Below the pieces are notes generated by a model. The model did not search any database and was not told where the DNA came from. It saw nothing but the letters and a program-made list of their open reading frames with translations. A stretch of DNA of 35,718 nucleotides from the NCBI GenBank assembly GCA_934631985.1, contig CAKTYE010000020.1:1-35718 (forward strand), in the 5' to 3' direction. This document shows positions 15,262-23,747 of this stretch, in pieces. This DNA comes from an uncultured Clostridia bacterium (lineage in GTDB: Bacteria; Bacillota; Clostridia; Christensenellales; Aristaeellaceae). How positions within the stretch are numbered: position 1 is the stretch's first letter; every line of letters begins with the position of its first letter. Both the position numbers and the translations under genes were made by a program.

Positions 15262-16455
15262 TTACATTTTCTCCGCAATAGCCTTTAAAAACGCCTTGCT
15301 GTTCACGGCCTGCGCTTCACCCTCATACAGCAGAGCCAGATCCTTTGTCATAATGCCGCTGTTGATGGTGTCCAGTGTTGTCTTTTCCAAGCGGTCGGCA
15401 AAGGCCATCAGGTCAGGCAGCTGATCCAGCTCGCCGCGCTTGCGCAGTGCGCCGCTCCACGCAAAGATGGTCGCAACCGGGTTGGTGGAGGTCTCCTCAC
15501 CCTTCAAATAGCGGTAATAGTGCCGGGTAACGGTGCCGTGCGCGGCCTCGTATTCATACTTGCCATCGGGGGATACCAGCACGCTGGTCATCATGGCGAG
15601 GGAGCCGAAGGCCGTGGCGATCATGTCGCTCATCACATCGCCATCGTAGTTTTTGCAGGCCCAGATAAAGCCGCCCTTGCTGCGGACTACCCGGGCCACG
15701 GCATCGTCGATCAGCGTATAGAAATAAGTGATGCCCGCCGCTTCGAAGCGCGCCTTGTAGTCCCGGTCAAAAATCTCCTGAAAAATGTCCTTGAAGCGAT
15801 GGTCATAGGTCTTGGAAATGGTGTCCTTGGTGGAGAACCAAAGATCCTGCTTCACGTCCAGCGCGTATTGGAAGCAGGAGTGGGCAAAGGCCTCGATGGA
15901 GCTGTCCAGGTTGTGAATGCCCTGTACAATACCCGGGCCTTTGAAGTCAAAGATCGTCTGCCGGGTCTCATGGCCTGCTTCGTCCGTGTAGACCAGCTCC
16001 GCCTTGCCCGGGCCAGGAATGCGCAGCTCGCTGTTGCGGTACACATCGCCATAGGCATGGCGGGCAATGGTGATGGGCTTTTCCCAGGTGCGCACAGTAG
16101 GGGACACGCCCCTCACCAGAATGGGTGCGCGGAACACCGTGCCGTCCAGCATAGCGCGGATAGTGCCGTTGGGGCTTTTCCACATCTGGTGCAGCTTGTA
16201 TTCCTCCATGCGCTGGGCATTGGGGGTAATGGTGGCGCACTTGACTGCTACGCCGTATTTCTTGGTGGCGTTGGCGCTGTCGATGGTCACCTGATCGCCG
16301 GTGCGGTCACGGTTGGGCAGTCCCAGGTCATAGTATTCGGTCTTTAAGTCCACATACGGGGTAATGAGCATGCTTTTAATATCCGCCCAGAGGATGCGGG
16401 TCATTTCGTCGCCGTCCATTTCTACCAGCGGCAAACGCATTTGAATCTTCGACAT
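15262..16455 (-). CDS. icd: NADP-dependent isocitrate dehydrogenase (homodimeric type II)
   Basis: A 397-residue enzyme converting isocitrate to 2-oxoglutarate, giving NADPH and the carbon skeleton for glutamate. It resembles the eukaryotic-type (IDH1-like) subfamily: VEMDGDEMTRILW at the start, CATITPNAQRMEEYKLHQMWKSPNGTIR with the substrate-binding Ser/Asn and Arg, the metal-site segment LIDDAVARVVRSKGGFIWACKNYDGDVMSD, and AAHGTVTRHY as the cofactor loop. AAGGAG precedes the ATG at 16455. The frame stays open far upstream but lacks a ribosome site and family similarity there. It is a single gene, divergent from spoIIE. Confidence 0.95.
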   Translation of the reverse strand: MSKIQMRLPLVEMDGDEMTRILWADIKSMLITPYVDLKTEYYDLGLPNRDRTGDQVTIDSANATKKYGVAVKCATITPNAQRMEEYKLHQMWKSPNGTIRAMLDGTVFRAPILVRGVSPTVRTWEKPITIARHAYGDVYRNSELRIPGPGKAELVYTDEAGHETRQTIFDFKGPGIVQGIHNLDSSIEAFAHSCFQYALDVKQDLWFSTKDTISKTYDHRFKDIFQEIFDRDYKARFEAAGITYFYTLIDDAVARVVRSKGGFIWACKNYDGDVMSDMIATAFGSLAMMTSVLVSPDGKYEYEAAHGTVTRHYYRYLKGEETSTNPVATIFAWSGALRKRGELDQLPDLMAFADRLEKTTLDTINSGIMTKDLALLYEGEAQAVNSKAFLKAIAEKM

Positions 16456-16645
16456 ACGCGGCTCCTTTGCGTTGTTGTTGCCCACATTGTATCCAAGGCG
16501 GCGGAAAATGGCAAGGGTGCGAACACAAAAAGAACAATCTCCCGGGGCCATGCGACAGGCAAAGCCATGCTTCGCGGCGCGTATCGACGGTGACGGCACA
16601 CAAAACGCGGTATGCTTGGGACAAAACCCACGGGAGGTGCGGCGC

Positions 16646-19027
16646 ATGGAACAAACTCCAACACCCGTGATGCGGGGGAAAAAACAAAAGGCCAATCGCT
16701 GGTGCGCGGAGGAAACCGTGCCTGGCGTGCGGGAAAAACTGCGCGAGATGGGGCGGATTGCCTTGCAGATGCTCGCGCCTTTTCTTTCGAGCTTCTGTGA
16801 GATCATGGGGGTCCCCTCCGGGCTGCAAACCGCGTGGATGGCGGCGCAGGCAGCGCTGGGGGACAGCCTGCTGTGGCCGCTGTGCGGATGCCTGCTGTCC
16901 TTCGGCATGCGGGCGCTGTGGGGGCTGCCGCTGAACTGGGGCGCACCCGTAAGCTGGGCGCTGGCGCTGCTGGGGCCGCGACTGGTGTTCAAGAAGGGAT
17001 TGGCGCAGCTGATGGCCTTTACAGGCGCGGCCTTGCTGCCGTCCCTTGTGCAGCCGCTGCTGACGGGCAATACCGGGGACAAGCTGCTGGCTGTCGCCAT
17101 GGAAATCATGGGCGTACTCAGCGCGCCTGTGCTTTTCCGAGGCATGCATGTCTGCCGGGCAGAGAAGCCTGTGACGCAAACGGAGGATTGTGTCAGCGTC
17201 TGCTTTATGCTGGCGGTGCTGCTGGGCGGGGGCAGCCGGTTGTCCCTTTTTGGCTTGCAGCTGGGGACGATCTGCGCGGCCTTTCTGACGGCCTGTGCAG
17301 GCTATTACCTGGGCGAGGGCGGCGGAACCCTAATGGGCATGCTGAGCGGCATCGCCATGGCGGCGCAGGGGTATCCGTTGGATCTAGCAGTGGGATTGAG
17401 CGCGGGGGGCTTTCTGGCGGGGCTGACCCGGCGCAGAGAGCGGGAGATGCTCAGCGCCTTTGCCTTTGCAGTGGGATGCGGCGCGGTGCTGCTGCTATCC
17501 GGGCGGCTTCGCGGCAGCTGGGTGCTGCAAATGCTGCTGGGAACGGCGGCATGGGTGTGCTGTCCGGTGGTTTGGCAGCGGGAGATCAAGCTCCAAATGC
17601 AGCGGCTGAGCCACACGCGCCGCATGGCGGAGGATCAGTATGCTGCGCTGCTGCTGACCCGCTGGGAGCATGCCATGAAGGAAATGGCGGACGAGGTGCC
17701 TTTGCCGCGGGCAGAGCCGTCGCCCCATGACCCGGCCTGGTGGCGGGGACACTTGTGTGCGGGATGCCCGCTGGAAAAGGATTGCAGCTGCATGAGCGAC
17801 ATGCGCGCAGCGCTTCAGGTGGAGGATGTATGGGCGCACCGTCAGGAGGGAGAGGAAGCCTTCCTGCAAGCCATGGAGGGCCTGCGGGGCCTGGGGTGCG
17901 GCAGGCTGTATCTGCTGCGGGAGCGCATGGCAGCGCTGCGCCGGGAGGATCACCTGCACTGCGCCGCTGTGCGGCGGGCTGTGCATGAGCGGGAGATGGT
18001 GCGCACCCATCTGCTGGCGGCGGCGGGCGCTGCACAGGCACTTGCCGAGGTCTCCACGGGCGAGGACTGGTGGGAGGCTGCCATGGTGCGGCGTGTGCAA
18101 AGCGTGCTGGGTGAGCGCTCCTTCCCGGCGGAGCTGCTGTTTGCCCGCAGACTGCATGGACGGGCCTGCCTGGGCTTTCGTGAAACGGCAACCCTGCCCG
18201 TGGGGTGCGTGCCGGAGCAGCTTCGTACTCTGCTGCGGGAGGAAGCTGGCCTGACGCTGGAAGCACCGCGCCAGGAGGACGGCCTGCTGATCTATGAGGA
18301 AACGCTCCGATGGCGGGTGGACGCAGGCTGGGCAGCGCGCGCCCTGGTGGAGGACGAGGAAGGCACAGGCAACGGCGATGCCATCCTGATGACAAGGCTG
18401 CCAGATGGGCGCTTTCTGGGCATGCTGTCCGACGGCATGGGGCATGGACATGATGCGCATGAGGAAAGCACCCGGGCGCTGGAGCTGATGCGGCTGTGTC
18501 TACAGGCGGGCTACACCGTGGAGCAGACGCTGACAGCGGTGAACGGCATGATGCTTTCTGCTACGCAGGGGGAAGAATATGCCACGGTGGACCTGTTCCT
18601 GGCAGACCTATGGCTGGGTCAGGGCGAGCTGCACAAGCTGGGAGCCTGCATGAGCGTCCTGGTCTGTGATGGCAAGGACGTGCTGCTGGAGGGGGCGGCG
18701 CTTCCCCTGGGCATTCTGGAGGACGTAACGCCCCAATGCAGCAGCTTCCGCCTGTGTGCCGGGCAGCAGCTTTTCCTGATGAGCGACGGCATCACCGATG
18801 TGATGGAAACAGGCGATCTGCGCGCGGCCTGCTTGCGGGCGGCAGGCGAAGAAACCGCCGAGCAGGCTGCGTCCGCACTGCTGGAGGCCGCAGCAGACGC
18901 GGCAGGGGAGGACCTGCACGACGATGCAAGCTGTGCAGTCATTCGCATTGTGCGCACAGAGCAGGCGGAAAAGGAAACGTCCTTCTGGAAACGGAAGAAG
19001 GTGCGCAGCTTGCTGGGAAAGGTGTAG
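16646..19027 (+). CDS. spoIIE: Stage II sporulation protein E (SpoIIE phosphatase)
   Basis: A 793-residue membrane phosphatase. About residues 40-310 hold roughly ten transmembrane helices; the middle region (about 315-560) contains the Cys cluster LCAGCPLEKDCSC usual in SpoIIE; the PP2C domain follows with MLSDGMGHG (Asp596 region, metal-binding), MSDGITDV (near 714) and DDASCAV close to the end. SpoIIE acts at the polar septum, dephosphorylating the anti-anti-sigma factor SpoIIAA so that sigma-F becomes active in the forespore. Length agrees with the family. GGGAGGTG stands before ATG 16646. In Bacillus transcription depends on Spo0A~P; TATGCT at 16611-16616 may be the -10 box, but no clear 0A box is positioned upstream of it. 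Confidence 0.95.
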   Translation: MEQTPTPVMRGKKQKANRWCAEETVPGVREKLREMGRIALQMLAPFLSSFCEIMGVPSGLQTAWMAAQAALGDSLLWPLCGCLLSFGMRALWGLPLNWGAPVSWALALLGPRLVFKKGLAQLMAFTGAALLPSLVQPLLTGNTGDKLLAVAMEIMGVLSAPVLFRGMHVCRAEKPVTQTEDCVSVCFMLAVLLGGGSRLSLFGLQLGTICAAFLTACAGYYLGEGGGTLMGMLSGIAMAAQGYPLDLAVGLSAGGFLAGLTRRREREMLSAFAFAVGCGAVLLLSGRLRGSWVLQMLLGTAAWVCCPVVWQREIKLQMQRLSHTRRMAEDQYAALLLTRWEHAMKEMADEVPLPRAEPSPHDPAWWRGHLCAGCPLEKDCSCMSDMRAALQVEDVWAHRQEGEEAFLQAMEGLRGLGCGRLYLLRERMAALRREDHLHCAAVRRAVHEREMVRTHLLAAAGAAQALAEVSTGEDWWEAAMVRRVQSVLGERSFPAELLFARRLHGRACLGFRETATLPVGCVPEQLRTLLREEAGLTLEAPRQEDGLLIYEETLRWRVDAGWAARALVEDEEGTGNGDAILMTRLPDGRFLGMLSDGMGHGHDAHEESTRALELMRLCLQAGYTVEQTLTAVNGMMLSATQGEEYATVDLFLADLWLGQGELHKLGACMSVLVCDGKDVLLEGAALPLGILEDVTPQCSSFRLCAGQQLFLMSDGITDVMETGDLRAACLRAAGEETAEQAASALLEAAADAAGEDLHDDASCAVIRIVRTEQAEKETSFWKRKKVRSLLGKV

Positions 19028-19048
19028 CGGCAGCGAAAAGCCATATAC

Positions 19049-19104
19049 AAAAAAGCAGCAGGGGGCAGTCCTGAAAGCCTGGACTTGTCCGCTGCTGATT
19101 TTCT
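19049..19104 (-). terminator. Terminator after the PIG-L gene (also beside spoIIE)
   Basis: Minus strand: CAGCAG and GTCC-rich stem with internal irregularities, then six T. On the plus strand the same hairpin is followed by TTTTCTGTT, so it may stop spoIIE transcripts as well. Confidence 0.7.
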
Positions 19105-19114
19105 GTTGGCTGTC

Positions 19115-20275
19115 TTATGGCGTAATATGCTCCATCAAGTCATTCCCTGCCGTGTCAGGGCCGACATTCGTGTAATATAATCCGAACAGCGTATTATCAT
19201 TCGCACCGCCCTCCTCCATAGCCCAGCCGTGCTTCATCTGGCTGACATGGCAGGCCAGTGCCTCTGTGGCGATGGTTTCGCCATCCTTGCCGCCAAAGGC
19301 TTCCAGCGGCACATGCCAGTCCAACTGAAGCTGCTGCTGGTCATAAAGATGGACATAGACCTTGCTGACCTGCCAAACGCCGTAGGCCTTGGCAGAATCG
19401 GCATACTTGCTGCTGTCTGCGGCGTAAACAGCGGCTTTGGTTGCCGCGTCCGCCGTGGCGCGGTGTGCGCCGTGACCGTATTCGCCGTTGAAATCCTGCG
19501 TTACCAGCACATCGGGCCGATAGCGGCGCACAAATTCCGTCAGCGTGCTGAACAGACGGGCCTTGTTCCAACGCTTGTATTGTCCCGCCAGCGTGTTGGA
19601 CCGTGCATCCTTCATGCCAACAAAGGCGGGATACACATCCACCCCGCAGTGCCGGAGACCATCCAGCAATTCCAGACGGCGGTTCGGCGTGGTGGGTACG
19701 ACATAGACTACCTGCACGGTCAGCCCGCGTTCTCCCGCATAGGTGGGCAGCAGACCGCCGAACCACAGCAGCTCATCGTCCGGGTGCGCAACCACCAGCA
19801 TCATATCGGCCTTGTCGGCAGTGCGCCAGACGGGCGCATCGGCAGGACGATCCCCCTCTCCGTAGGCGGTCACCTCCGCCAGATACATGCGGCCCTTGGA
19901 GAGATTCGTCAGCCGCAGCCGCGTTACCCCTTCGGGAATCTCCACCCAGTCGGAGAGAAAAGCTCCGAAGCGTCCGATCTCCACCCAGTCTTCATCCTGC
20001 CAGGCCTCTACCAGGCAGTCGGAAGCCCGCTCATAAAACTGTACCTTCAGGTAGGCCATGGCTGCTTCGCCGCTGTCCAGCTCGATGTGTCCGCCCTTGC
20101 GCACGGTGTAATAGGTGTTGTAGTTGCGATCACGCATTTCCTTGGGCTTGGTGCGCTTTCCAGCAGAGGTAAAGGTCACCTGACTGGTCAGGTCGGGCGC
20201 TTCTTGTGCGGAAGCCAGCGCAGCGCCGCAAAGCAGCGTCAGCAGAAGCAGGAGTCCTGCAAGGTGTTTCTTCAT
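19115..20275 (-). CDS. Secreted PIG-L family deacetylase with N-terminal beta-sandwich
   Basis: A 386-residue exported protein. A signal peptide covers about residues 1-23 (ALASA). Residues about 27-140 look like a discoidin-type carbohydrate-binding sandwich (GGHIELDSGE, WVEIPEGVTRLRLTN). The PIG-L/LmbE domain follows, with the zinc motif AHPDDE at 163-168 and the third ligand in GHGAHR (His268/His271). Family members remove acetyl from N-acetylglucosamine-type sugars; here the signal peptide puts the reaction outside the membrane, possibly on wall glycans. GGAGGGG precedes ATG 20275. It has its own promoter, whose -10 box lies in an inverted repeat. Confidence 0.85.
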   Translation of the reverse strand: MKKHLAGLLLLLTLLCGAALASAQEAPDLTSQVTFTSAGKRTKPKEMRDRNYNTYYTVRKGGHIELDSGEAAMAYLKVQFYERASDCLVEAWQDEDWVEIGRFGAFLSDWVEIPEGVTRLRLTNLSKGRMYLAEVTAYGEGDRPADAPVWRTADKADMMLVVAHPDDELLWFGGLLPTYAGERGLTVQVVYVVPTTPNRRLELLDGLRHCGVDVYPAFVGMKDARSNTLAGQYKRWNKARLFSTLTEFVRRYRPDVLVTQDFNGEYGHGAHRATADAATKAAVYAADSSKYADSAKAYGVWQVSKVYVHLYDQQQLQLDWHVPLEAFGGKDGETIATEALACHVSQMKHGWAMEEGGANDNTLFGLYYTNVGPDTAGNDLMEHITP

Positions 20276-20299
20276 AGCCCCTCCAACAGGTTTTGGTTT

Positions 20300-20334
20300 C
20301 GTGCTATTATAGCACGGGCGGCGTGGTTGGAAAA
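20300..20334 (-). promoter_or_regulatory. Promoter with overlapping inverted repeat (PIG-L gene)
   Basis: Minus strand: -10 box TATAAT (20311-20306), weak -35 TTTTCC (20334-20329), 17-bp spacer. The sequence 20300-20316 is a perfect inverted repeat with 8-bp arms (CGTGCTAT, one base, ATAGCACG) that covers the -10 box, which is a position expected of a repressor site. It could also form a small hairpin at the start of the transcript. Confidence 0.5.
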
Positions 20335-20373
20335 GGCCGCGCAGCAAAGAAATTCCAGCCGGGGCATAAAGCA

Positions 20374-20400
20374 GGGGATCGCACCAGAAGTGCGATCCCC
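20374..20400 (-). terminator. Perfect hairpin after the aldo/keto reductase gene
   Basis: GGGGATCGCAC, 5-nt loop, GTGCGATCCCC: 11-bp perfect stem, 7 bases after the stop codon. The following minus-strand sequence (TGCTTTATG) is only weakly T-rich, so termination may be partial. Confidence 0.6.
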
Positions 20401-20406
20401 GTGATT

Positions 20407-21537
20407 TTAGCCAAGCTCGGCTTTGAATTTTTCCAGATAGTCCGTAATGGGCAGGTGCTGGGGACAGGCCTTTTCACACTTGCGGCAGTGAACGCAATGC
20501 TCAGCGCCGCCGCCCTCCGCCACCAGCTTGGCATAGCCAGCCTTAAAGGAGCCGCCCTCCTGAAGCGCTGCACAATCCACGCCCTGGAAAATGCGGGGGA
20601 TCAGCACGCCCTTGGGGCAGGGCTGGCAGTAAGCGCAGCCGGTGCAGCGTGTCCGCAGACAGCTGTCATAGGCGGCCTTGACCTTGGCGTAGAGTGCGTT
20701 TTCCGTTTCAGACAGCGGTTCCTCGGCAGCGCCGTCGAAAATGCGCAGATTGTCATTGACCTGCGCCATGGTACTCATGCCGCTGAGGATCGTGATGACC
20801 TGGGGCATGGTGTACAGGTAGCGGAACGCCCAGCTTACCGGGCTGCGATCCACAGGATACGCAGCATAGACCTTGCGCACGGCTTCCGGGGGCTGCGCCA
20901 GCAGACCGCCGCGCAGCGGCTCCATCACCACCACGCCGATGCCGCGCTTGCCCGCTTCCTCAATGCCGCGCAGCGTGGCCTGATTTTCGCCGTCCAGGAT
21001 GTTCATCTGCACCTGACACATGGCCCAGGGATAGTCGTTCAAGATCTCCATGAAAGCGTCGTAGTCGTCATGGAAGGAGAATGCCGGGAAGCGGATCTTG
21101 CCCTGCGCCACAGCCTCGCGCAGGAAGGACTTGTAGTCCAGCTCTTGCAATTTTTTGAAGCGCTCCCTGCCCAGCGCGTGGAGCAGATAGAAATCTACAT
21201 GATCCACTTGCAGCTTGGCAAGCTGCTCGTCCAGCAGGGCCATCATGTCCTCGTGTTTTTCCACTTTCCACACGGGCAGCTTGGTGGCAAGCAGCACCTT
21301 TTCACGGTAGCCGTCCTTCAGCGCCTTGCCTACCACAAGCTCGCTTGCGCCGTTGTGGTAGGGATACGCCGTGTCAATGTAGGTCACGCCGCTGTCGATG
21401 GCATGTCGGATCATGGCGATGGCTTCCTTTTCATCAATGGAAGCGCCGTCGTCAGGATTTGTCACCGGCAGCCGCATACAGCCAAAGCCCAGCGCAGAGG
21501 ACGCTGCGCCGGAGCCTGGAAAATGTTTATACAGCAT
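20407..21537 (-). CDS. Aldo/keto reductase with C-terminal 4Fe-4S ferredoxin domain
   Basis: A 376-residue enzyme. The TIM barrel holds the AKR tetrad: Asp55 and Tyr60 (DTAYPYHNGASE), Lys86 (ATKLP) and His120 (LLHAL). The C-terminal region has two cysteine clusters, CTGCAYCQPCP and CVHCRKCEKACP, each of the CxxCxxCxxxCP type, for two iron-sulfur clusters. This fused form is widespread in anaerobic Clostridia, and electrons may come from ferredoxin instead of NADPH only. Substrate unknown. GAGGT lies 12 bases before the ATG. It follows the NagD-like gene by 27 bases, so the two are probably one operon. Confidence 0.9.
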   Translation of the reverse strand: MLYKHFPGSGAASSALGFGCMRLPVTNPDDGASIDEKEAIAMIRHAIDSGVTYIDTAYPYHNGASELVVGKALKDGYREKVLLATKLPVWKVEKHEDMMALLDEQLAKLQVDHVDFYLLHALGRERFKKLQELDYKSFLREAVAQGKIRFPAFSFHDDYDAFMEILNDYPWAMCQVQMNILDGENQATLRGIEEAGKRGIGVVVMEPLRGGLLAQPPEAVRKVYAAYPVDRSPVSWAFRYLYTMPQVITILSGMSTMAQVNDNLRIFDGAAEEPLSETENALYAKVKAAYDSCLRTRCTGCAYCQPCPKGVLIPRIFQGVDCAALQEGGSFKAGYAKLVAEGGGAEHCVHCRKCEKACPQHLPITDYLEKFKAELG

Positions 21538-21564
21538 GGTTGCATATACCTCGCTTTTTTGTTC

Positions 21565-22371
21565 TCACAGGTAGGGGATCATGTCGCTCAATCTGCCAAA
21601 GACCGCCGTAGGCTGCATCTCGGAGGCAGCCAGCATGTCGGCGGTGGTCTCGCCGCTCATCACCAGAATGCTCGTCATGCCGAAGTTTACGCCGGTGGCA
21701 ATGTCCGTGTACAGCCGGTCGCCCACCATGGCAAGCTCGGACTTCTGCAGGCCGGTCACATTCAGCGCTTCTTCAACGATGCCTTTGTAGGGTTTGCCCA
21801 GAATGATGTCCGGGCGGCGGCCTGCGCTGGCCTCAATGAAGGCCATGATCGCGCCGATGTCCGGTGCGAAGCCCGTTTCGGTGGGGCAGTTGAAGTCCGG
21901 GTGAGTGGCAATGTAGGGCAGGCCCGCGCGCACCAGGTCGCAGACCTTGGTCATTTTGGCATAGTCCAGCGTGGTGTCATAGGCGATCAGCACATAATCG
22001 GGCGCATCTTCAGAAATGCGCAGACCCATGGCAGTCAGCTCAGCCTTCAGCATGTCGTTGCCCAGCACCCAGGCAGATTTGCCGGGAAACTCCTTCAGGC
22101 AGTAATGCGCCGCCGCATGCCCGGAGGTGATCACGTCCCGATATTCCTCGGGGACGTTCATGCGGGTCAGCTTGTCCCGATAGACCTTGGCGGACTTGGA
22201 GGAATTGTTGGTCAGGAAGCGGGCCGTGCGGCCTGTTCTGTGCAGCGCATCCAGAAAGTCCAGCGAGCCGGGCAGCAGCTTGTCGCCCAGGTAGAAGGTG
22301 CCGTCCATATCCAGCAGAAAACATTTTACCGGCGCGAGCAGCGCTCGCTTTTGTGCATCCGTAAGCTCCAT
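21565..22371 (-). CDS. HAD-superfamily IIA phosphatase (NagD-like)
   Basis: A 268-residue hydrolase. Motif I LLDMDGTFY (nucleophile Asp21, acid Asp23), motif II in FLTNNSSK, motif III Lys in ILGKPYKG, motif IV MVGDRLYTDIATG. The C2 cap between motifs II and III defines subclass IIA (NagD, p-nitrophenyl phosphatase, AraL). Likely role is removal of phosphate from small sugar phosphates or nucleotides, a housekeeping clean-up activity. AAGGAGG before ATG 22371 decides the start; the frame upstream includes the ribosome site itself. First gene of an operon with the aldo/keto reductase. Confidence 0.9.
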   Translation of the reverse strand: MELTDAQKRALLAPVKCFLLDMDGTFYLGDKLLPGSLDFLDALHRTGRTARFLTNNSSKSAKVYRDKLTRMNVPEEYRDVITSGHAAAHYCLKEFPGKSAWVLGNDMLKAELTAMGLRISEDAPDYVLIAYDTTLDYAKMTKVCDLVRAGLPYIATHPDFNCPTETGFAPDIGAIMAFIEASAGRRPDIILGKPYKGIVEEALNVTGLQKSELAMVGDRLYTDIATGVNFGMTSILVMSGETTADMLAASEMQPTAVFGRLSDMIPYL

Positions 22372-22401
22372 CTGTAAGCCTCCTTGATGGAAATTCACCT
22401 T

Positions 22402-22430
22402 ATTTTACCAGATGCGACAGACAATGTAAA
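22402..22430 (-). promoter_or_regulatory. Promoter of the NagD-like/aldo-keto reductase operon
   Basis: Minus strand: TTTACA (22430-22425), 17-bp spacer, TAAAAT (22407-22402), 30 bp from the start codon. Confidence 0.65.
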
Positions 22431-22533
22431 GACATGGCGCTCCCTTCGCAAAATTCTTCCGCCGCATGTGAAAAAGTGCAGTAAAAGACCAGAAAAAGCA
22501 CGAAATGCCAGACTTTATCACGGGCTGTGACAC

Positions 22534-22561
22534 TTGACAGCGAACAGTTGCACGGTATAAT
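22534..22561 (+). promoter_or_regulatory. Promoter of ilvE
   Basis: Consensus TTGACA (22534-22539) and TATAAT (22556-22561), spacer 16 bp. The 5' leader is about 70 nt, too short for a T-box, and no terminator is seen in it. Confidence 0.85.
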
Positions 22562-22636
22562 AGAAACGGTTCCCTTCGACAGGAAAGACCCTTTTGTGTG
22601 CAGATTTGTAGAACGGAAGCATTGGAGGCATGCAAT

Positions 22637-23704
22637 ATGCAGGAAATTCAGGTGACACTGGCAAAGACCCGCAAGCCCAAGCCCCAGGATGAAAGCAAGC
22701 TGGGCTTTGGACGCATCTTTACGGATCACATGTTCCTGATGAATTACGAGCAGGGCAAGGGCTGGATCAATCCCCGCGTGGTTCCTTACGGTGATTTCGC
22801 GCTGGATCCAGCGTCCATGGTGCTGCATTATGGTCAGGCCATTTTTGAGGGAACGAAGTGCTACCGCCGCGCGGACGGCGGACTGCAATTGTTCCGCCCC
22901 ACCGCGAATTTTGCGCGGATGTCCCGCAGCGCCGAGCGCCTGTGCATGCCCAAGCTGGATGAGGAGCTTGCGCTGGCAGGCTTGAAAAAGCTGCTGGAGA
23001 TCGACGGGGACTGGGTGCCGCATCAGGAAGGCACCAGCTTGTATATCCGCCCCACTATGATCGCAACGGACGCGCAGCTGGGCGTGCATGCGTCGCACAG
23101 CTATCTGTTCTATATTATCCTGTCGCCGGTGGGCGCGTATTACGCTGAGGGCCTGAAGCCCGTGGGCATTTATGTGGAGGACGCATACGTCCGTGCGGTG
23201 CGCGGCGGCGTGGGCTTCACCAAGTGCGCCGGCAACTATGCCGCCAGCATTCTGGCAGGGGAGATCGCCGCGCAGAAGGGCTATGCCCAGGTGCTTTGGT
23301 TGGACGGCGTGGAGCAGAAGTATGTGGAAGAGGTCGGCTCCATGAACATGATGTTCGCCTATGGCAATAAAATTGTGACCCCGGCGCTGAACGGCAGCAT
23401 CCTGCCGGGCATTACCCGGGACAGCATCATCACCCTGGCCCGTCAGCTGGGCTATGAGGTGGAGGAAAAGCGCCTGGCGATTGCCGATATTTTTGCCGAC
23501 GCCAAGAGCGGCAAGCTGACCGAGGCCTTCGGCACGGGAACGGCGGCGGTGATTTCGCCGGTTGGAGAATTGTGCCTGGAGGATGAAAAGCTGACCATCG
23601 GCGATGGCAGCATCGGGCCGGTGGCGCAAAAGCTCTATGATACGCTGACAGGCATCCAATACGGCCGCCTGCCGGATGAAAACCATTGGGTCATGAAGAT
23701 TTGA
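22637..23704 (+). CDS. ilvE: Branched-chain amino acid aminotransferase
   Basis: A 355-residue class IV PLP enzyme for the last step of leucine, isoleucine and valine synthesis, or the first step of their breakdown. The cofactor lysine is Lys196 in GFTKCAGNYAAS; HYGQAIFEGTKCYR (64-77) and the phosphate loop GTGTAAV near the end match the family, as does EEVGSMNMMF. The sequence resembles the IlvE-II group of about 355 residues. TTGGAGG lies before ATG 22637. It has a strong promoter and may head a run of same-direction genes to 27148 with short gaps. Confidence 0.95.
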   Translation: MQEIQVTLAKTRKPKPQDESKLGFGRIFTDHMFLMNYEQGKGWINPRVVPYGDFALDPASMVLHYGQAIFEGTKCYRRADGGLQLFRPTANFARMSRSAERLCMPKLDEELALAGLKKLLEIDGDWVPHQEGTSLYIRPTMIATDAQLGVHASHSYLFYIILSPVGAYYAEGLKPVGIYVEDAYVRAVRGGVGFTKCAGNYAASILAGEIAAQKGYAQVLWLDGVEQKYVEEVGSMNMMFAYGNKIVTPALNGSILPGITRDSIITLARQLGYEVEEKRLAIADIFADAKSGKLTEAFGTGTAAVISPVGELCLEDEKLTIGDGSIGPVAQKLYDTLTGIQYGRLPDENHWVMKI

Positions 23705-23747
23705 AAAACGTTGCCGCCGCACTTGCGGAGGCGGACGGGGAGGTTCC

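Noticed and set aside
14943..15278. Minus-strand 111-codon frame opposite the RelE remnant
   Set aside because: It has no ribosome site or known motif and is explained as the antisense of the decayed toxin coding sequence, and it crosses the icd terminator and the icd end.
16447..16453. A TGTCGAA (Spo0A-box-like) sequence on the minus strand, upstream of spoIIE
   Set aside because: It is the start of the icd coding sequence (ATG-TCG-AAG), almost 200 bases before the spoIIE start, and too far from the candidate -10 box at 16611-16616 to be the usual Spo0A site.
16455..17145. N-terminal extension of the isocitrate dehydrogenase frame
   Set aside because: The frame is open by chance opposite spoIIE; the family N-terminus and AAGGAG site fix the start at 16455.
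22562..22636. Possible T-box or attenuator in the ilvE leader
   Set aside because: The leader is only about 70 nt, has no T-box sequence and no terminator hairpin.
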